Origin: Amblyornis subalaris
Taxonomy: Eukaryota > Chordata > Aves > Passeriformes > Ptilonorhynchidae
Assembly: GCA_018881555.1 (NCBI GenBank)
Contig: JACAXG010000124.1
Span: 1,116,001 to 1,180,000, forward strand
Reading direction: 5' to 3'
DNA: 64,000 nt
The translations under genes and the position numbers were made by a program. Below are positions 1 to 13,889 of this stretch, one piece after another (the first letter of the stretch is position 1; every line of letters begins with the position of its first letter). The notes beneath the pieces were generated by a model that saw only the letters and a program-made list of their open reading frames with translations, made no database searches and was not told the DNA's origin.

Positions 1-1324
1 TGAGGCTCTCTAGTGCATTATACCAGAAAGGGAAATAATGGCTAATGAAGTTGTTTCACCATATAAATGTTTCCACTAATTTATCCATCAAAAGTAGGAA
101 AAGTTTAATTATAATGTTGTATAGCTGCTGCAGGAATATTTTTATGCATCAGAAATGATGTGCACAATGCTGGCCTACTGAAGTTAAATACTATAAATAA
201 GGAAATAATTCATACCAGAACGTTGATGCATTTTCATTTTCTCTTTTAAGAAGATTGCAGTAGAAAAAACCCAAAATCTATGCTATGACATAATTCACTT
301 TTCAGCGCTATTAATTCAGTTTACTCTGGCATGAATACTGATGCTTTGCAGAGCACACCATATCTAAGACCAGCCATTTCAAGGGTGAATATGGGAAGGA
401 TTTCATTTATTAGATTTCTCCTGTTTCCTTTAATATCTCTTTTGGTAGGAAGGATCATTTAGGCTTTGTTTCAGATCAGGGCTTTTTACTCTTAGTCTTC
501 ATTTGTGATGAAAATCAGGAGACCTACTACATATTCATTTAATATAGAACAGAATTATTCATGCCTGAGACAGTAAAGTGAAAGGGAAAAAAGAAAAAGC
601 AAACCTCCCTACTAAAAAAAGACATTAGTCATTTCTCTCTGTCATTTTTTTGGCAGCTGATGTTCTATGTTTTGTAAACCATTACATCTAAAACAACCGA
701 AGCTGTAAAACTAATGTAGCAGGTCAGGGAAAACAGCCAAAGCTGGGTCAGAGAACCTGAACCCATGTTACCAGTCCAGTCAGTCTTGTGTCACATCACT
801 TACTCTTCCTTTTAGCATGCTAACTTATCAATAGCATTGCTTATAAGGAGTTCTATCCTCTACAGGCTTTCAGAGGCCATGGCTGCAGATATACAAGAAC
901 TGGAAATTTTGGATACAAAAGGAGTAAGGGGTTTTCTCAAAGGAATTATTTTTAGAAAGACTTTGTAATAAGAGGATATAATAGAACTACTATTCACGTC
1001 ACAGGAAGCAAGAAGAGCAGCAATGAAAAACAAACCAGTAGTGTGAAGCAAGGGAGATAAAGGACAGGAGGCAGATATTAGTTTAAACATATGAGGCAAG
1101 ACCCATTGTTAAAAGGTGGCAAAGTGTGCAAATTTGATTTTGCAAGAGATGAAGGCAAAAATCCCAGAGTTGAGCAGAAAGAGATAAGTGTAGAAGAAGG
1201 TGATGTATCAAGTATTCAAAGTTTATGTATAAAGAAAGAAGGGACAAATTGCCCACAAGGATATGAACAGAAAGGAGGAAAGGGTGGATTTTGATGATAA
1301 AATGGTAAGAAGGCTTACTGAGCT

Positions 1325-1344
1325 AAAAAAAAAAAAAAAAAAAA
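1325..1344 (+). repeat. Poly(A) homopolymer, 20 bases
   Basis: Twenty uninterrupted A bases. There is no recognisable retroposed body upstream and no clear flanking duplication, so it is read as a simple repeat rather than the tail of a retrogene. Confidence 0.85.
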
Positions 1345-4300
1345 GACAAGCCAGGAATGGCACAGAGCGGATTAGTCAGACCAAAGAAAACAATGAAGCT
1401 CATGAATAAAAAATACTAGTCATTGATCTATTCCTACTGTACACCTTTTGTCATCTTTCAACCACAACACCAGAACTGCAGCTGTGCTACTTTCAAATGC
1501 AAAAATATTACCACTGATTTCTTGAATTTGCACTGGCACGTATTGAAAAAGGTGCTGTTCACACTGTCTTTAAAGCACGTCAGAGAATAGAAACTTAACA
1601 TTTTCTATAATAGCAACTAAGGACTGATGAATGCAATAATAAAATTTTATGCAATGATCTCCATCTCACTAGCACAAAAGTAGAATTTAATAAAGGTGCA
1701 TTTCTCCAAACTTACACAATTTGTATCTACGAACCTCAGAACTAAATACAAATATTTCCTGAGCAGTCTTACCCTGCCATTTTTTTTGTGACTCATTGAT
1801 TTTGTTTGGAAAGCATTACCTGGTCCTAAACTTAATACGGAATGAAATGAAAATGCCATTCTAAAGGTCAAACATCCAAACTAAAAAGAAGATTTTTAGA
1901 GATGGGAATTAAAACCAGACATATTAAAAACCCCCCTCAACATTATTTATTTTTGCCTTACAACTACATACAGCAAAGAAAACTTGGTCAAATTTAGAGT
2001 GAAATTTACAAATTAACAGGAAAAAATAATCTTTTGTACATGAAACTATAAACCCATTTACTTTTAAAACTGTTAACATATTTAGGAGTGTTTCTGACTA
2101 AATGAATGGTTTTTCTAGGTACTTTACATTGCATGATTTTCCAATTACTTTTTTCTTCTTACATATAATATTCACATAGTCATTTTTGTTGCTAACCACT
2201 AAGATATAAAAATAGGGAGCTCCTAACATCCAACTAGTATCACTCAATTGGATCAACATGTCAGAAAAGTGCTTTTCCTTTAAACAAGATGGAATAATTA
2301 ACACTGCATTTTCCAAAGAGCTTCTATTTATATTTCCTTTGAAGCATCCAATTCTTTCATGAGATGCATGACTACTCAAGGTGACATTAAGTTCAGCACT
2401 AGGTTCAGCAGAAAGCTGTTCCTAAACTTGAACACTGAAATAAGACTGCAGTGGTGTGCATACATCTACACAGTAGCATCATAATATGCAAAGTAATCTA
2501 TTTCAACACAAGATTCCCCTTTTGAAGTAACATGTTAAGACTAATTCTTCACAATGTTTCTGATATAAGATTCTCTTGTTCACAGATGTGGAAGCTGAAC
2601 TTGAAACCCTGGAAAATGCAGTCTATATACAGCAAGGAATGGGAAATGACCAAAGCCCAGCTGGACTGATATACTTTCTTTACTATTTACTCACATTCTG
2701 TTAGATGTTTAAACTTGTAAACTAAAAATAGGAATGAGTACTTTTGCTCAATAGATCAGAATCTCCCATGCATCACTGTAATTCAGAGCATTTATGGTTT
2801 CATCAGTTTTAAACAATGAGGAGATAATTATTTCTCATTTAAAATGAACATAAAAAGTGAATAGTAAAAGTGAAGCTCTACAGATGTTAATTTTATTTCT
2901 ATATCCATCTTCCAGCCTTTTGAGGTTCAAAATAATTTCATATTTTTTAGGTTTTGGTTGTCCAGGCAAAGTCCTGCAGACACTTAATTGTGGTTTATAG
3001 CTTTACTTTAAATTAACATAACAAGACACTTCTAGAAATGTCCAAGTTTCTCTGAAAGTCTTTTCTCCTGCACAGAAAAGGAGATGTCTTGTAAATTCCT
3101 ACCATTAATTTTAGGCAAGTAAGAAAGGTTGCCTTTGGGTTTGGTGAAACACCTTGGCATTTTCCTGCAAATATTAAAAGAAGATGGCATTTCATGCTGT
3201 GCAGACTTAGAGCTTCAAGAGCCTCACTAGACTCTGTGGACATCTACTGTGCAAAAGAAAAACAATATTAGGTAGATAATGATACATGGTAGAACTTAGT
3301 AATGAATGATACATTTCTCTTGGAATTCTTGACCATTTAATAAAAAATACAAATCCTTACGAAATTGTAAGGTGTGATTAAAAAGAAGAAAAACCTTTGC
3401 ACTTCTCTGGAAAGTTTTAAGGGATTTACTTATCATGATATGAAAATATAATATTAGATTAACAAAGAGTCTTCCAAAAGCATAACTGCATAAGAATATG
3501 ATTTCTTAAAAGCTGGACTAATATAATCATCAAAGTACTGCATTCCTAGCTGCATCATCTCCCTGGAAGCTAAATGTATAAGCATACCTGATAGACATTT
3601 CCTTAATGTGTCCTATCAGTCTGTCATNTAATTGACATGCTTCTTTCCCTTTAAATTAAACCAGATTTATTCAGCGATGTCAAAGTGTCTCACCTTTCTG
3701 TCAATATATCTCTGCACACAAGAATAGTGAAGTTAAGACTTTCCAATCTGGTTAGCGATGAGTAGATACTACAGAGTGATAGCTGTTTTATTGAACATAA
3801 GAATCAAACCCAGAATATCTGGGTTCTTTTTGGTGTATATCTGTATATATACATGTGTGTGCCTTATATACATTTACAGGGGGAGATGGGTGTATACACC
3901 AAAACATGCATCAAATGTACGTGCATGCATCAAATATTCACCCAGAGGAATAGTGGAGATCTTAATTGAATGATCAGAGTTTTAAACAAATAGATATAAG
4001 AGATGAACATGTGTGAGGTGGGACTTCCAACAACCCATCTGCTGACACAGGTATAAAAAAATTTGACTGGCCAATTGCCTAAATAATATTCTAGAAATTA
4101 TGTAAAAAACCTGAACTGATGGACAGAATGCCGTGGAAAAAAAAGAAACAATTACTAATGTACTTTCAGCCAAGCTCTTTCTAATTGTATCATATAGAGA
4201 TTGAAAAATGCTTGTTCTGATGAGAAATTTTTTTTAAGTTATACTGTAGCTTCAATATGGGCTGTGTTTAAAGCCCGTTTACAACCAGTGACAGTTTTGG

Positions 4301-7300
4301 TTCACTTCGGTGTTTCAGAGAACAGTCTATTTTGCTGAAAGAGGAGAGATAGCAAAAAATTCCTCTTTTAGTTTCTGTCATTAAATATTAGAACTGTGTA
4401 ACTGTACCACCTTTGGTGTTTTCCAGTCGATTTTTTTAAGGTAATGATTTTAATTATCTATAATTTTGACAAAACAGAATCATTAAAGCTGAATTTTTCC
4501 ATCTAAAGTTATTTTAATTTGTTTCATTTTGATTTTAGCAAAAACAATTTAGAGAAAATTTACCGTTCCCTAATATTAAAATAAATTCTTATTGATGATA
4601 GATTATCATCAACTATTAATTGGAAAGCTACAGAAATTACGTGCTTTCAAAACATGCAGTTAAAATACAGCAGGGACTCTTCTCATAGAAATCATGAGCT
4701 AGCTATGCCTGTGGAAGTTTGCCCAAACTGTCTGCTTTTAAAAATGTGTTTAGAAAAGTGTTTATGTGTTTATAAAAGAGAGCTTTACTGCAATTGATAA
4801 ATTACATTTGTACTAAGAATGCTTCAGACTGAGGCATTCGGAAATTTTCTTAGCAGCATCTCAGGATTACATGTGATCCAAGTCTGCTTCTTAACACTGA
4901 TAGTAGGAGCCCATCTCAGTTCTTCCTTCTTCCTTTCCTCCCCAGTTTCAGCTTCCCTAGAATAAACCTGGGGTTATAGCAACAACACAAAACCATGCTC
5001 ACAATTGAAGCAGCTGAATGAAAACCTGTAGAATGAAATAATATTCTTTCCTTAGCTACTGAATTCCTATGTGCTAATGAGAAAGTAATTTAAAATAGAC
5101 TTTTCACAGATGGCCATTAATAAGGTAACATAATTAGTGATCACCTGATTTCTGACCCATGGTCCTGATATGCAGACCTACTGAATAGTAAATCCTGCAA
5201 CAGAAAGCAGAGCCTTTGCTTTAAGCTACTGTACCATTGAGCTATTTGGAATGCTAAGCAGTCTGGAAAGCAGGTCATGGGTAGCTCAGTTTGTCAACCA
5301 TACTGAGTGGCACTTTGACCTTAGTCTCCATGTATGACAGTATATGACAGCACGTCACCTTCTCATCTTGCAAGGTGATCTAAAAGTAAATATTTTAAAA
5401 ACAAAGAAAGCAGGGATGTTTACTATAGAAAAGCAACAAAAGACATTGTTGGAAATTCTGGAATTGAAATAGGTTGATACAATGTGAATGGAAGTACTGA
5501 AAAGCAAAAATTAAATTCACAACTTCATCTGTTGACTCCAATCCTGATTAAAGTCTTCAAGAAAACCAAATTTAAAAAAAAAAAGTGTCCTGGGCATTTG
5601 TATAATGTGAAGGTGGATTGGATGATTAACCATCTATATGTTACTTCGTTCTTGAAGTTCACAATTAATGTATGACACATCAATGAACAAATAAAAAGAC
5701 GGAGAAAAATATCTCAATCCAACTCGCTCCTAGGATGTGATTTTCTAGTATATAGAAAGAGAACTCACTTTTCTTCTACTATTCTCCAGAATATACTATC
5801 TGGAACAGTTTTGATCTTTATCGAATTGCTGTTTACTCACTCATAATTTAACATAGTATAAATGACTGATAAAAATATGGAAATTTTGTTAACTTTGTTA
5901 TTTTGTTAACTAATTTTGGTTATTGTTGCGGTTATAGAAGTTCAACATGCATCAGATCCAATATGAATGAGATTCAATATGTTACTTAAAATGACATTTG
6001 CATTTCTACAGTAATGAAAGTGAATTAAATATTTTTTCCTCAATACTAATTATGCTCATCTTTTCAATCTAGGCTCAGAGAAAATTTTGTGCATATGCAT
6101 CACTATAAACAGCTCTCCTTCTCTTCAAAAGAAAGACTAAATTTTGTTTCTCCTCTTGTTTCTCCCTTGACCTTCTCTTCCTGCTATACTCAAAATTACC
6201 ATCATGATACCCAAGATCCCTTTTTTGCAGGGAGCTGGGAAATACAGGCTGGCATTAAATCTTATTTCACGACTCAGCTTGCTGAGTTAACTGTAAAGTT
6301 ACCTGTTACTCTTCACCTGGCAGTTTTTGAAACTGCAAGAATCTGAGCAGGATCATTTTTGTCACTGCTTGAGCTCCAAAACTTGAAAAACCTGCAGATT
6401 CAACATGCAATTTGGTTAAAATCAACAATTCTTGCCGATTCTTGTCAGCAAATCTAAGCTATTAATTATTTTCAAAGGTTTTTGACAAAGCAGATTAATC
6501 TAAACTTAGATCCATAAAGAATCTAAGGAAGTAGATACAGTATTGTATTTCACAAGAACGATTAAGAAACACTCCAGTTGAGGCAGATGATGGCATTTCT
6601 GTGATGTGTGCAAACCACTACTCCGTGCTCATACTGTGAATTTGCTTCTAAAAAGGATGTATAAAAGGAAAATACATGATTGGCAAAGCTGCAAGTCAAA
6701 TTTAATCAGGTCATTAGTTCAGAAACCCAATGGAGAGCTTAATGAGATATGAGTTATCTAATAATTGTGAGTGTCTCTGATGTACATTTGTTTGGACATC
6801 TATTACTAAGGGTCCCTATCATTGTTCTAACCTTACAGCTAAAGTAAGGAACAACCCCTTTGAGTCCTATGTTGGCTTCCAGCTATCTACATATTATATC
6901 AAATTGTTAATGTGAATGTCAACAGAGATGAGCTCTTAGTAAAAATTCTGGAAAAATTTTAGTGGCTGTATTTCCTGTTTTCAAGTATGCTTGGCTTGAG
7001 TAAGTTTGATCCTACATCTTTGGATGTCTTGCAGTCTCAGATACTCACTTGTGTCCCTGGCTAATTAGGCTTTTCACTCTGACCCAAGATAGAAACCTTC
7101 ACTCTGTCTACGCTTAATATACCCAGGCATAACAAAGTTTCACCTTCCTTTCAGCTTTTCACCAACACTTCTCTGTCTGACATAAAGCCTAACTTCAAAC
7201 TAGAATACTATCAAATTGCAACACAGTAGAGATGAATATAAAATTATAAAATATGTGCTATATCTTTTGTATAGTCAGCTAATACATTTCTGCCTCTTAG

Positions 7301-10300
7301 GCTCTGAATTTATGTTATCCAGTATCCAAATCTGTCAGTATAAGGAAGAACACACAGTTATCCTTCTAGGAAGAGTAAACAATACAGGCAGGCTATGCAT
7401 TTAGATTAAAAATTACTTGTAGAACTAAAGGTAGAAATCTATCCCCCTATTTATTGTACATATCTAAATAAATATCGATATTCTGCACTCTAAATTGCCA
7501 TGTCAGGAAAATAAGCTTGTGCTACTTACTGTCAAATACAGATTTGTGAACTAAAGTGAATGTTTGTAAACATTAAATGCAGTATTTTTGTTCCTACAAG
7601 TACCAAGAAATATAATTAAATTTTTCCCAAAAGACATGTTTATAAGTAGATTAGACAAGCACTTGTCAGTATAAGCAAGTAGGTGTGGAAGACCTTTCAG
7701 GGTCTTCAACAACAATGAGTTTCTCTGTTTCTGATTTTACACATATCTTACTTGGAAATTTTAGCCTCTGTTTCATCTTCAAGACAGTTACTATATTGTA
7801 ATGAAGTAATCACCTCAATGAAGGTGCTTGAACAGAAAGCTGCTCATGGGCTGTGTAGCACTGTGGACAGGCATAACAAAGGCCTATGTTAGTCCAGCAA
7901 CTTATATTTTACTGCACTGAAAATTAAAAGGAGAAAAAATTGAGACTGAAAGAAAAAACAATAGGACAGTTTCCCTTAAACTCAGGGGAGATGTTATGAA
8001 GAAATAATCAAGTTGAAACTCACTTAAACTTCTCTATCGAAATCAATACTGGAGTAGTCTGTCTTTGCAGTGATAAGACAGAAAGATTCAGCCTTTCTAT
8101 TGGGCTTAAGGCAAAAGTCATAGGTTGAAATATAATCAAAAATTATCTCCTAACTCTTTCTAGACTTTTTTTTTTCTTATTACCCCCTCTCCTAGAGATG
8201 AATCTTCAATCAATGGTTTCAGAGCTTCAGATTATCTGTCAGACAGAGAAAAGCTGTCTCAAGTAGCAAGGATCTCTAATCAGATATTGACAGATAAGAA
8301 CATCTGGGTCATAAAAATAGATTTAAAATCCAAAGTGGCATTTTTTTTTTATTAGAATCATGGCCTAACTGTTAAAGTAATGATATAAGATAAATTATAC
8401 AGTCTAAGTCTTCCAATCAATTTATTAGCTTTCCTAAATATAATGAATATAAGTTTCCTACTTAAGCCAAGGTCAAACCCTCACAGATCAACAACATTGC
8501 TTCATATTTTCCTTTAGATTGATTAAAAGGCATTTCTTCATAATATAAACAACTTCTACCTGATTTGAAAAACTTACAGGTTTCAAAGTTATATAGAAAA
8601 ATAGGAAATACTGACAGAAATGATCATACTCTACATTTAACTAGGGTATCATTATAACTGAGCCCAGTATAGTATTTAAAAGCTCATGTAAGGAGAGTGG
8701 AAAACACTAATCAGCTTCAAAACTCAGTTAATGCTTACCTTAAATTAATGCAGTAAGTTACACATTCCCTAGGATTATGTCAGGTAGCAGAGAAGAAACC
8801 ATGAGTAAACCAGAATAAAACCGTCACCAACTAACTGTAAAAAAAATTAAATACAAATGACAATAATTCTATCCACTGAGAATTAGATAGTTTTAACATA
8901 AATCCATCTTGAACTGATGGATAAACAATTAATGATTATAGCACAATCCTACTAACAGATGTTATTGGTTGAGGAGAAAAAGGGAGAAGAATGTCTTCAA
9001 ACTGACACCCTGTATAACTTCAATATTGAATTGAAGTAATTTAAATTGATGTAAAAATATTGCCCTTTTGATGATGATGACCTTGATACTGCTCTTTTAG
9101 AGCATTTAAGCCTGTGCATTAATTATTTTTCTAAAAGTACAGAACACTTTGAAACAAGGGAAAAAATCCCAGATAACCAAAAAAATCATATGTACAATTT
9201 TTCCTATATTTGGCTTTGAGTTCCAGAGGAGAACAGCCACTGTTAATGGGGGCTTCATGAAATCTGCTGCAATGTAGGATTGAAGGAGAGAGGGAAAAGG
9301 GAAGCTCTCATTTTTGTACAGATACGTCACATATCTGCACACAGAGTTTCAGCCCAGGAAACCTCCTTCCCAGCAGGATGATGACAAACAATCATTGTCT
9401 GAATGGTGCAATATCAGCCAAGGTTAACATAAAGTGCTGTACCAGAAAAACAGTGAATGTTGAAAAAGGGAGGTAGCTTATGCCTGGAATGGAGATGTGG
9501 TCAACTGTGTGGTGCAGAGAGCCCAGACAGTGAATAAGCAGAGTGTTTATGATAGATGTGCAGTAATGACAATCAAATAAGAGATGTAAGACACAACATA
9601 CATCCAACAATATCTTGGGTGCTATTTGATGTATGTCTCAAATGCCAGAATACAGGAGAACAGAAAAATGCATAGATTTTTGTGACTGAGTTTATAAGTA
9701 TTACTAGAAGACAGGAGAGTACAAAAGAGTAAGACAAATGAATGAAGAAGCTGTCCTCTGCAGTCATGGCACAAAATTCAATGTAGATCAGTACCTTGAG
9801 ACCATACTTATCTGGCCAATGCTAAGATTAAACTACAACTACGATTCAGTATAGCTTTTATAAAACATTTTGAGTTTATAGGGTAAATGTATTACAGAAC
9901 ACTGGGAAACGTAAAATAGAACTTTATTTTGGATCAATGAAGTATTTTCAAAGTGCTGGGGTCATGTAATCTAATTCACANGAGATAATTTAATTGTAGA
10001 CTAACTTTCCTCTAACTGTTAAAATTATACGCAAAATAGATATCTACATTTTCATGCAATGATATGCTAACTCAAATTCAGTGCCTTTTAAGGTAGGATA
10101 TGATAGAACAAACTTGACCTTTTCAATTCTATTAAAAAAGTGTTTTGGTGTAAATATTGTGCAAGCAATCAACAAATTTAATGTTCTGAGCAATTATTAG
10201 ACATTTTAAGTCAAATGTATATACCCATTGCATGTGTATAGAAATTGAGGTCACAGCTACAAAAGTAAAAATGCAAAAGAAATATTCTTTCACTTATTAA

Positions 10301-10341
10301 AATACAATCAAAACAGAATAATGAAAATCATCAGAGCTAAA

Positions 10342-10401
10342 CTAATAATAATAATAATAATAACAACAATAGCAATAATAATAATAATAACAACAACAAA
10401 A
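10342..10401 (+). repeat. TAA/AAC compound microsatellite
   Basis: Runs of TAA/ATA triplets are interrupted by AAC triplets in two successive blocks, each going from TAA units to AAC units. On the minus strand this produces artificial frames rich in leucine, isoleucine and valine, which are not genes. Confidence 0.95.
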
Positions 10402-13039
10402 TCAATCCTATTATGAGACAGGCTGTACCGGCATTTAACAATTTTTGGGAGAAATACATTTGCTCCAGTCTGCTTACAACATCCGAATAAAACCTTATCA
10501 AGATAAAGAAAGCTTTCCAACGCAAGCACAGAAGACAATTCCCTATATTCTCACTACATTCCTCAGGCAGATTTTTTTTAAACTATCAAAATAATTCTGG
10601 AAATGCATCAATTGTAATTTAGTGCATATCCAAAATTTAACTAAGCATTTAACTAAGCCTGTGCCTTCTCCCTTGTAATACAAAGACTACCAGCTTTGAC
10701 TGTTTATAGGGTTTGTTGATAGAAGAACATCGTGCTCCACCAAAAACCACCAATTAATTAAGTCTCACAGCATCCATTTTAAGCAGAAAAATGACATCTA
10801 CTTTACAGATAGGGAATTTCACGAGTTCACAGAAGTCAAATCAAGGTCATATATAGTCAGCTGTGGAACTGCCACTGAATGAAGGGTTGATCTCAAACTA
10901 TAGTAAAGCTCACATTAAATTGAGGGCAAACAAATTTTACTTCAGTTTTCAGTTTCACAGTGCCAGGCACTAACTTGTAATTACAAGGATTTTGAATTAA
11001 CACTGGCTTGGTCTTTTTTTTTTCACCCTGAATTTGTTGGTTGCCAACGGTGTTCAGTTTGAGAAATAAACCAGTGACTGTAAAGGAATTAAGAAGAAAA
11101 ATTAGTAACACAGAGGCTACACTAAACTGCTCTGATTCTAATCAGAGCAATTCTGCAGTATGATTGCTCTGAAAACTGCATCCATTGCACAGAGATTTAT
11201 TTCACTATATTTCATCTGCATCATATCCAGTCTTATTCTGTGTTTTTTCCACAGTGTTAACAAGTTTAGATTAAGAGCATAAGTGAGGCAGAAACCTTCC
11301 ACTTTGACGATTTTTTTTTTAATCCAGGGTTCAAAGGGCTAGGGATACAGAAACAAATGTTTAAAATATTTTTGAGTCTATATAGATTCCATATTTTCTA
11401 AATATTTTTCATCCATTGAAGAAACACAATTTTCACGCTTCCATTATGTATATATTACATCATGGAGTGTAGAAAGGTATTTCAGCAAATCTTTCCTTTG
11501 CTCTTTTGCTAGCTAGTCTACAGACAATAAAGAAATAAAGGTCAAGTATGGTGGCAGGAAGGGGACTTGTTGTGGTTTATTGGGGTTTTTAATATACTGA
11601 AAACATGCATGGTATACACTTGTTTTTTTCCTGCATGAACATCTAGAGAGACATACAGTGAATTTATACATTCTTAGAAAGAGTCTTGTTAAGCGTCCAT
11701 AGGTTATCTCCTTCACAATAAGTTTTCTGGAAATTTGGCACCATGGAAGCAATGTAGATAATTTCCATTTTCTTTAAAGCTTGCTTGCTTTTTCAGATCA
11801 ATTATCCACCAGCATTTGGTTAATCAGTAAATACCTGCTCTGGCTCTCTCTACAGAGCAATGAACTGTCAAATAAACTGCATAATTGCTAATTCCTGATC
11901 CTAGTGCTGTTATTCTATAGTTCTAATTTTGATATCTTTCCTTTAGCATCTTACATTTACAGTCCAAGGTACACCATTTATAAAATGCTGTATCATTTAA
12001 GCAGGAATGTGCTTTATCTTCACCTGAAAGCACCTACACTCTTTTGGATACATTCAAATTCCAAAGGCATTTGTATCATTGATTTCAATTCACTCAACAG
12101 TTTTGGTATTTTAATCAAATTTTATTTTTATTAAGAAATAATAGAAACCACATTTTTGTGGCATTATTTTGATTTCTTCCCAAACCACATATGTTGCCTA
12201 TTTAATGAACAGGTCACATTTACTAAGGCTTGTATCTCCAGGTAAACTCTAACAGTGTGAATTCCTCTCATGAGTAGAAATTGTCTGCACACTGAACAAA
12301 ACTCAGAAATAGATTCTATGTATGGAAAGTTTTGTAAGGTTTAAGACATAAGCATGGTGTGGAATAACCCCACAAGGGCAGGTTTTTTTAGTCCCAAAAC
12401 AACTCTGATTCTCTGTCCCCCATCCTCACATTATTACTGGACCATGCACAATAGTAAGCTCCAATGTTTCATTATGTTCACTTGCATGATATACTATGGC
12501 TTCTCACTGCACAGTGTATACAGGTGATTGACAGCCAGGTTTGACACCTATCCTCACACTGGATGGCTATTTTCTCCTTATTGACATTATCTGAACCCCC
12601 TAGCAGTGGGTTTCAGCTGGAAAACAATGTTTAGACACTTGCTTGTACTCTCCTTTAGATAGGTAAGCCTATTAACCTAGCTCCTTTGTGTAGATGATAA
12701 GATTGAGGTGTGTACTCAAGCAGAGTGTCTAGTTAATTGTGCAGGGAAAACATGCTACTAAACACCAATATCAATTTGAAAGCCGCTTGCGAATCCTAGC
12801 TTAATTTTTCTCACTGCAGCTAAAGGAAGAGGAATGGTTTTAACTCAGATCCTGACAGACAGCAGAGAGCAATAAGGTAAACAAATAGAAGTAGGTTTTA
12901 GCTTTCTTACAAAACCAAAAGAAACAAAACAAGCTTTTCAGACTTTCACATCTTCAAATAATAATAAAAAAAAAGTTAAGGTGCTATCTAAATTGACATA
13001 CATAAATAGTGCAAAAGATTGCAAGTACATTTACTTAAT

Positions 13040-13470
13040 AAAAAATGGGCTTATTTTATAAACGAGACTTCAATTCAGCTCAAGCGAATCCAAATTAATT
13101 AGAATTGGTGTATTTCCTTTGTTTATGTAAGGCCCTGGATTCAGCTGAAAAAATCCTCACTTGTGATCTCCGAGCATGGTGTATTACCTGATACAGCTAT
13201 TGGCCATATTGTTGCGACAAATTTTAGGCAGAGCACTCCCTTAACCATTACGAAATGGTCTATTAAGGAAAAAAAATGGTGCCATATGGCCAGGCGTTTC
13301 AAGAAGGCTTGGAGATAATTATTTATTTATTCTCCTTGGGCTACACAAGTAGCCAGGATATCTTCGGTTTCAGTTTAGCAATTTCTGCTACACAGTGCTA
13401 TTTCTTGTCTCACCTTCATAGAGGACTCATTTGCAGGAAGCAACAAACATATGAATGGTGACACAGGCAT
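13040..13470. promoter_or_regulatory. Candidate conserved non-coding element
   Basis: The stretch has little low-complexity sequence, no repeat signature and no sustained open frame. It contains a TTAATTAG homeodomain-type core inside an imperfect palindrome with CCAA and TTGG outer arms (13090-13108). The reading resembles vertebrate conserved non-coding elements, but this is an impression from composition and motif content. No alignment was possible. It could equally be ordinary unique sequence. Confidence 0.2.
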
Positions 13471-13889
13471 GGTTTAACCTTTCTCAAGTTAATACAGCTC
13501 TTGGGTTAAACTTTTCTTTGTGGAAGCAAAGCTGTACAGTGGTATTACTCTTCTATGAGCAACTTAAATTCTTTTTCTTTACAGTAGCAACCAAATTTTT
13601 TCTTCCTTTTTTTTTGAAGAATAATGTTAATTTGACAAAAGTCGGAAGTAAGTTCAACAAAGACAATAAGAAAATTAAGTTTTCCCATAGTTTTTTGGCA
13701 TTTGGAAATGCCATTCTCACAAGTGCAGCATGTGTCACAACACCAGGGTACCCAAAGCTCCGATTGGCTTACAATGATTTATTATAAGCAATAATTCTGT
13801 ATCCTAGCAGTCGCTGGAGCAAGGCTGTGCTCAAGGCCTATGCGCATACGTATTGGAATTAATGAAGCAGCAGCTTTTGCTGTTGCAAA

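Larger units (their letters stand above)
1..13030. other. AT-rich non-coding DNA, no supported gene
   Basis: No exon, RNA gene or recognisable mobile element could be supported in this stretch. Open frames are short, carry no family signature and lack convincing splice or polyadenylation context. It contains a 20-base A run (1325-1344), a small duplicated and palindromic patch (3889-3935) and a trinucleotide microsatellite (10342-10401), the first and last of which are listed separately. It is probably intergenic or deep intronic. If the gene whose last exon I propose at 38.9 kb has long introns, part of this could be intron. Confidence 0.6.

Noticed and set aside
10308..10538. Two minus-strand frames with long I, V and L runs resembling a membrane protein
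   Set aside because: The hydrophobic run is the translation of the TAA/AAC microsatellite.
13455..13787. 110-codon frame (+) overlapping a minus-strand frame
   Set aside because: Rich in F, L and K from T/A runs, with no domain. Both strands are open together, as expected in low-complexity DNA.
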